Shown here piece after piece: positions 60,225 through 64,000 of a stretch of 64,000 bases of DNA. A model generated the notes under the pieces. That model did no database searches, was not told the origin of the DNA, and saw only the letters and a program-made list of their open reading frames with translations. Made by a program: the position numbers and the translations under genes. Each line of letters starts with the position of its first letter. The stretch's first letter is position 1. Source of the stretch: Enterocloster lavalensis (GTDB lineage: Bacteria; Bacillota; Clostridia; Lachnospirales; Lachnospiraceae); NCBI RefSeq assembly GCF_902364025.1, contig NZ_CABJCG010000009.1, forward strand, positions 188,965 to 252,964, written 5' to 3'.

Positions 60225-60283
60225 ATGTGGGCATAGATTTGCCGGAAGTACATTTTCCGTAAGATCTATGTCCATATTTTTTG
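60225..60283 (+). terminator. Terminator of the SRP RNA gene
   Basis: TGTGGGCATAGAT pairs with ATCTATGTCCATA around an inner GGAA/TTCC stem, followed by TTTTTT. Confidence 0.82.
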
Positions 60284-60284
60284 C

Positions 60285-60313
60285 TTGCCCCGATACTGTC
60301 TTTGCGGTATAAT
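60285..60313 (+). promoter_or_regulatory. pfkA promoter
   Basis: TTGCCC (60285-60290), 17 bp, TATAAT (60308-60313). Confidence 0.6.
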
Positions 60314-60425
60314 TACAAAATGGGTATAATAGAACCATTAACAGGATACGTTAGAAGTTATAGGAATGCGCCGCAAGGCGCAGGCGTTACGAATTAAAAG
60401 TTCCAGAGAGAAAGGAAGCGCAGAT

Positions 60426-61505
60426 ATGAGAAGAATAGGGATGCTGACCAGCGGCGGAGACTGCCAGGCACTCAACGCCACCATGCGTGGAGTCGCCAAA
60501 TCACTGTATAACATGTTTGACGACGTGGAGATCATCGGCTTCGAAGACGGATATAAGGGACTCATGTATGCAGACTACAAGATTATGCAGCCGTCCGACT
60601 TTTCCGGTATTCTGACCGAGGGAGGCACCATTCTCGGCACTTCCAGACAACCCTTCAAACTGATGCACACTCCGGACGAGAACGGACTGGACAAGGTAGA
60701 GTCCATGAAGCACACGTACCGGAAGTTAAAATTAAACTGCCTGGTGGTGCTGGGCGGCAACGGCAGCCAAAAGACAGCCAACCTCTTAAGCGAGGAAGGG
60801 CTGAACGTGGTGTCCCTGCCAAAGACCATTGACAACGACCTGTGGGGGACCGACATGACCTTCGGCTTCCAGAGCGCTGTGAATATCGCCACCAACGCCA
60901 TTGACTGTATCCATACCACCGCCGCCTCCCACCGCCGCGTATTCATTGTGGAGGTGATGGGACACAAGGTGGGCTGGCTCACCCTGCACGCCGGTCTGGC
61001 CGGCGGAGCGGATATCATTCTTCTCCCCGAGATTCCCTACGATATCAACGTGGTCTGCGACGCCATCACCAAGCGCTCCAAGGCCGGCAAGCGTTTCTCC
61101 ATTCTGGCGGTGGCCGAGGGCGCCATTTCCAAAGAAGAGGCCAGCATGTCCAAGAAGGAGCTGAAGGCCAAGAAGCGGACTGAGATGGTATACCCGTCCG
61201 TGGCGTATGAGATCGGCGCCAGGATCACGGAGATCACCGGCAGCGAGGTCCGCGTGACGGTGCCCGGACATATGCAGCGGGGCGGCGAACCCTGCGCCTA
61301 TGACCGCGTTCTCTCCACCAGACTGGGAGCCACCGCCGCGAAGATGATCGCCGACGGGGAATTCGGCTATATGGCCGCGGTGAAAAACAACGATATCGTC
61401 AAAGTGCCCCTGTCCGAGGTTGCGGGCAGACTCAAGACCGTGGATCCCAACTGCTCCATGATCAAGGAAGCCAAGATGGTGGGAATCTGCTTCGGCGACG
61501 AGTAA
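60426..61505 (+). CDS. pfkA: 6-phosphofructokinase
   Basis: 359 residues from ATG at 60426 after AAAGGAAG; an upstream in-frame start at 60366 is not used. Phosphorylates fructose-6-P to the 1,6-bisphosphate. Present: LTSGGDCQALNATMRG, GGNGSQKTA, PKTIDNDLWGTD, MGHKVGWL and MQRGGEP. Two positions are unusual against the E. coli enzyme: GGDGS reads GGNGS (Asn112) and PGTIDND reads PKTIDND (Lys133). Gly at the position equal to E. coli 104 suggests ATP as donor, while Lys equal to 124 is typical of pyrophosphate enzymes, so the donor is uncertain. Confidence 0.9.
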   Translation: MRRIGMLTSGGDCQALNATMRGVAKSLYNMFDDVEIIGFEDGYKGLMYADYKIMQPSDFSGILTEGGTILGTSRQPFKLMHTPDENGLDKVESMKHTYRKLKLNCLVVLGGNGSQKTANLLSEEGLNVVSLPKTIDNDLWGTDMTFGFQSAVNIATNAIDCIHTTAASHRRVFIVEVMGHKVGWLTLHAGLAGGADIILLPEIPYDINVVCDAITKRSKAGKRFSILAVAEGAISKEEASMSKKELKAKKRTEMVYPSVAYEIGARITEITGSEVRVTVPGHMQRGGEPCAYDRVLSTRLGATAAKMIADGEFGYMAAVKNNDIVKVPLSEVAGRLKTVDPNCSMIKEAKMVGICFGDE

Positions 61506-61574
61506 TACTCTGATGCGGGGCGGCTCTTCAACCGGCCGTTCCCGCGCAAATCAAGACAGCAAGGAGCGACTCAC

Positions 61575-63275
61575 ATGTCATACACGGCGTTATACCGCAA
61601 ATGGCGTCCCGCCTCATTTGAGGACGTAAAGGGACAGGACCCCATCGTACAGACCCTGAAAAATCAAATCACGTCGGGACGCATCGGCCACGCCTACCTG
61701 TTCTGCGGAACCCGTGGAACCGGTAAAACCAGTATCGCGAAGATCTTCGCCCGGGCAGTCAACTGTGAGAACCCGGTGAACGGAAGCCCCTGCAACGAAT
61801 GTCCGGCCTGCCGGGCCATCATCTCCGGCTCCTCCATGAACGTGGTGGAGATTGACGCCGCCTCCAACAACGGCGTGGAGAATATCCGGGATATCCGCGA
61901 CCAGGTCCAGTATCCGCCCACCGACGGGCGCTACCGCGTATACATTATCGACGAGGTGCACATGCTCTCCATCGGCGCGTTCAACGCGCTGCTCAAAACG
62001 CTGGAGGAGCCCCCGTCCTATGTTATTTTTATTCTGGCGACAACGGAAGTCCACAAGATTCCGATTACCATACTGTCACGGTGCCAGCGCTATGATTTCA
62101 AACGGATCGCGCTGGAGACCATTGCCGGGCACCTGCGGGAGCTGACCCGGGCGGAACACATCGAGGTGGAGGACCGGGCGCTCACCTATGTGGCCAAGGC
62201 GGCCGACGGCTCCCTGAGAGACGCGCTCAGCCTGCTGGACCAGTGCGTGGCCTTCCATTACGGCAAGCTTCTGACTTACGACAACGTGCTGGAAGTCCTG
62301 GGAGCGGTGGATGCCAGCGTGTTCAGCGAACTGTTCGGCGCAATCGTGGAGGGAAGGACGCGGGACTGCATTCTCAAGTTGGAAGAGATCGTGATCCAGG
62401 GCAGAGAGCTGGGGCAGTTCGTCACGGACTTCATCTGGTACATGCGCAATCTGCTGCTGTTTCAGAGCGCGGACGACGCCGAGGGACTGTTGGACATGTC
62501 CACGGAAAACCTAAAACAACTGGAAGAGGACGCGAAAAAGGCGGACGGCGAGACTCTGATGCGCTACATCCGCATTTTTTCTGAACTATCCAATCAACTG
62601 CGGTATGCCAGCCAAAAGCGGGTGATCGTGGAGGTGGCGCTCATCAAGCTGACGAGGCCCGCCATGGAGACCAGTCTGGACGCGGTGCTGGAACGGCTGA
62701 ATCAGCTGGAAGCCCAGGTGGAAGATCTGGAATCCCGCCCCGCCCCGCCCGCCGGGGTGATGGCCGCAGGCTACGCCGCGGTTCCCGCAGCAGCGATGGC
62801 GGCGGGTTACGCTGCGGCCCCCGGGGATGCGCAGACAGGAGATTTGGCGCAGGCCGTCCCGGGAGCGCCTGCCGCGGGATTGGGCGCTGGGGTTCCCTCA
62901 GCTCCTGTAGGGGAACCGCCCCAGACCGTAGCCCTTCCCCAGGCCCAGCTGGAAGACTTAAAGCTGGTGCGCAACGAGTGGGGAAAGCTGGTCCGAAGCT
63001 TAGGCGGCGGCGCCAGGTCCTATCTGCGGGATACCGTGGTGGAGCCGGGCGGGGAGAGCTGTCTGACTATCGTATTTATGGATCCCATGAACTACGACAT
63101 GGGCAAGCGCCCTACCGTCATCGGACAGCTGGAGCAGCTGGTCCAGGAGAAATACAACCGTTCCATTTATTTTAAGACCCGGCTCGCGGGCCGCGGGGAG
63201 CTTCTCAACACGATCTACGTGACCGAGGAGGAGCTGGAAAGCAAAATTCATATGGATATTACATATGAGGACTGA
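61575..63275 (+). CDS. dnaX: DNA polymerase III subunit gamma/tau
   Basis: 566 residues; ATG after AAGGAGC. Clamp-loader ATPase: Walker A GTRGTGKTS (residues 45-53), four-Cys zinc site around CENPVNGSPCNECPAC, Walker B VYIIDEVHML, sensor ILATTEVHKIP and SRCQRYDFK. An Ala/Gly/Pro linker (about 390-450) leads to a C-terminal tau-like domain. A short A-run near 62529 is not a convincing frameshift site. It starts the dnaX-ybaB-recR replication/repair cluster. Confidence 0.96.
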   Translation: MSYTALYRKWRPASFEDVKGQDPIVQTLKNQITSGRIGHAYLFCGTRGTGKTSIAKIFARAVNCENPVNGSPCNECPACRAIISGSSMNVVEIDAASNNGVENIRDIRDQVQYPPTDGRYRVYIIDEVHMLSIGAFNALLKTLEEPPSYVIFILATTEVHKIPITILSRCQRYDFKRIALETIAGHLRELTRAEHIEVEDRALTYVAKAADGSLRDALSLLDQCVAFHYGKLLTYDNVLEVLGAVDASVFSELFGAIVEGRTRDCILKLEEIVIQGRELGQFVTDFIWYMRNLLLFQSADDAEGLLDMSTENLKQLEEDAKKADGETLMRYIRIFSELSNQLRYASQKRVIVEVALIKLTRPAMETSLDAVLERLNQLEAQVEDLESRPAPPAGVMAAGYAAVPAAAMAAGYAAAPGDAQTGDLAQAVPGAPAAGLGAGVPSAPVGEPPQTVALPQAQLEDLKLVRNEWGKLVRSLGGGARSYLRDTVVEPGGESCLTIVFMDPMNYDMGKRPTVIGQLEQLVQEKYNRSIYFKTRLAGRGELLNTIYVTEEELESKIHMDITYED

Positions 63276-63376
63276 TTTGCGGTAATGTTGGAGCAATCCA
63301 CAGAATATACAAACAATAAGACCAAAACGGCACACAGGACTGGTGCCGCAAAAACATCACAGGAGGAATATACACC

Positions 63377-63733
63377 ATGGCAAAACGTGGCGGATTTCCG
63401 GGCGGTATGCCCGGCAATATGAACAATCTGATGAAGCAGGCACAGCGCATGCAGCGCCAGATGGAGGAGACCACCAAGGAGCTGGAGACCAAGGAGTACA
63501 CGGCGGCTTCCGGCGGCGGCGCGGTGAGCGTTACCGTCAACGGCAAGAAGGAGGTCGTCTCCGTAAAGCTTTCCGAGGAGGTAGTGGACCCCGACGACAT
63601 CGAGATGCTGGAAGACCTGATCGTGGCGGCGACCAACGAGGCGTTCCGCCAGATGGAGGCTGAGAGCGCGGAGGCCATGTCCAAGCTGACCGGCGGACTT
63701 GGCGGCGCGTTAGGCGGAGGTTTCCCCTTCTAA
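63377..63733 (+). CDS. YbaB/EbfC-family nucleoid-associated protein
   Basis: 118 residues; ATG after AGGAGGA. Small dimeric DNA-binding protein with GGFPGGMPGNMNNLMKQAQRM, MEETTKELETKEYTA and VDPDDIEMLEDLIVAATNEA, the standard family pattern. The recR ATG overlaps its stop (TAATG), so the pair is translationally coupled. Confidence 0.95.
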   Translation: MAKRGGFPGGMPGNMNNLMKQAQRMQRQMEETTKELETKEYTAASGGGAVSVTVNGKKEVVSVKLSEEVVDPDDIEMLEDLIVAATNEAFRQMEAESAEAMSKLTGGLGGALGGGFPF

Positions 63734-64000
63734 TGGATTATTACAGCAGCCAGATCACAAAATTAATTGAAGAATTGTCAAAATTACCGGGGGTGGGCGC
63801 CAAATCAGCCCAGCGCCTGGCATTTCACATCATCAATATGCCGCGGGAGCAGGTGGATGAGCTGGCCAGGTCCATGACCGACGCCAAGAACAACGTCCGT
63901 TACTGCAAGGAGTGCTTCACGCTCACGGACCGGGAGCTCTGTCCCATCTGCAGCAGCGACAAGCGCAACCACAAGGAGATCATGGTGGTGGAGAACACCA
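63733..64000 (+). CDS. recR: Recombination protein RecR, 5' part (runs off the window)
   Basis: The first 89 codons: MDYYSSQITKLIEELSKLPG, helix-hairpin-helix region VGAKSAQRLAFHI, and the four-Cys zinc motif (YCKECF ... LCPICSS). RecR loads RecA at gapped DNA with RecF/RecO. The Toprim domain lies beyond the window end. Confidence 0.95.
   Translation, partial: MDYYSSQITKLIEELSKLPGVGAKSAQRLAFHIINMPREQVDELARSMTDAKNNVRYCKECFTLTDRELCPICSSDKRNHKEIMVVENT

Noticed and set aside
62525-62540. Programmed frameshift site making a short gamma form of DnaX
   Set aside because: Only GCG AAA AAG is present, not a full slippery heptamer, and no stimulating hairpin is evident.
1-64000. Prophage, integrative element or insertion sequence
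   Set aside because: No integrase, transposase, terminal inverted repeats or attachment-site duplication was seen, even around the block between spmA and spmB.

Overview
The window looks like part of a spore-forming, high-GC Lachnospiraceae (Clostridium cluster XIVa) chromosome, perhaps Enterocloster- or Hungatella-like. This is inferred from several features: the spore maturation proteins SpmA and SpmB; a large Firmicutes-type SRP RNA upstream of pfkA-dnaX-ybaB-recR; several secreted proteins with choline-binding-like cell-wall repeats; a LPKTGE-anchored Cna_B-type giant surface protein; and consensus TTGACA/TATAAT promoters in a GC-rich background. I see no prophage, insertion sequence, CRISPR array or tRNA.

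Layout. 1-1.5 kb: a lipoprotein receptor of the amino-acid ABC type. 1.7-6.9 kb: a 1722-residue protein joining an XRE DNA-binding domain, a large unknown region, a CbbX-like AAA module and a soluble FtsH-like AAA plus M41 zinc-protease module. 7-7.7 kb: a secreted cell-wall-repeat protein. 8.1-19.1 kb: a sugar or sugar-acid uptake and catabolism locus (receptor, ATPase, two permeases, DgoK-type kinase, D-2-hydroxyacid dehydrogenase, GntR/FCD regulator, RpiB-like isomerase, Rpe/AlsE-like epimerase, SDR dehydrogenase, LarA-like protein). 19.2-20.9 kb: a MerR regulator and a YitT-type membrane protein whose promoter has the 19-bp spacer and dyad typical of MerR control. 21-27 kb: cell-wall-repeat proteins, an XRE regulator with two dyad operators, and an ECF sigma factor fused through a Gly/Ala/Ser linker and one membrane segment to a predicted extracellular domain.

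27.2-46.9 kb: spmA and spmB, normally neighbours, lie about 18 kb apart. Between them are a sodium-symporter-family transporter, a lipoprotein, cysK, an archaeal-type ornithine cyclodeaminase-like gene and the 4365-residue surface adhesin. 47-49.9 kb: a murL-murD2 pair, predicted to place D-glutamate in peptidoglycan by ligating L-Glu and then epimerising it. 50-57.2 kb: a MarR regulator, a GerMN-like lipoprotein, a YARHG lipoprotein, nagB and a DUF6128-type protein with long Gln/Pro/Gly repeats. 57.3-64 kb: a radical-SAM activase (NrdG type), tadA, a sugar-nucleotide-reductase-like SDR carrying an in-frame 54-bp tandem repeat, SRP RNA, pfkA, dnaX, ybaB and the start of recR.

Two themes cut across the window. 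Several single-polypeptide fusions join regulatory and effector modules (XRE-AAA-FtsH; sigma-membrane-cell-wall domain). GC-rich in-frame repeats coding for Gly/Ala/Ser/Pro/Gln/Asn tracts also recur in at least seven unrelated proteins. The strongest candidates for undescribed biology are the XRE/CbbX/FtsH protein and the membrane-tethered sigma factor. All functional calls come from reading the translated sequence and remembered family signatures; no database search was run.
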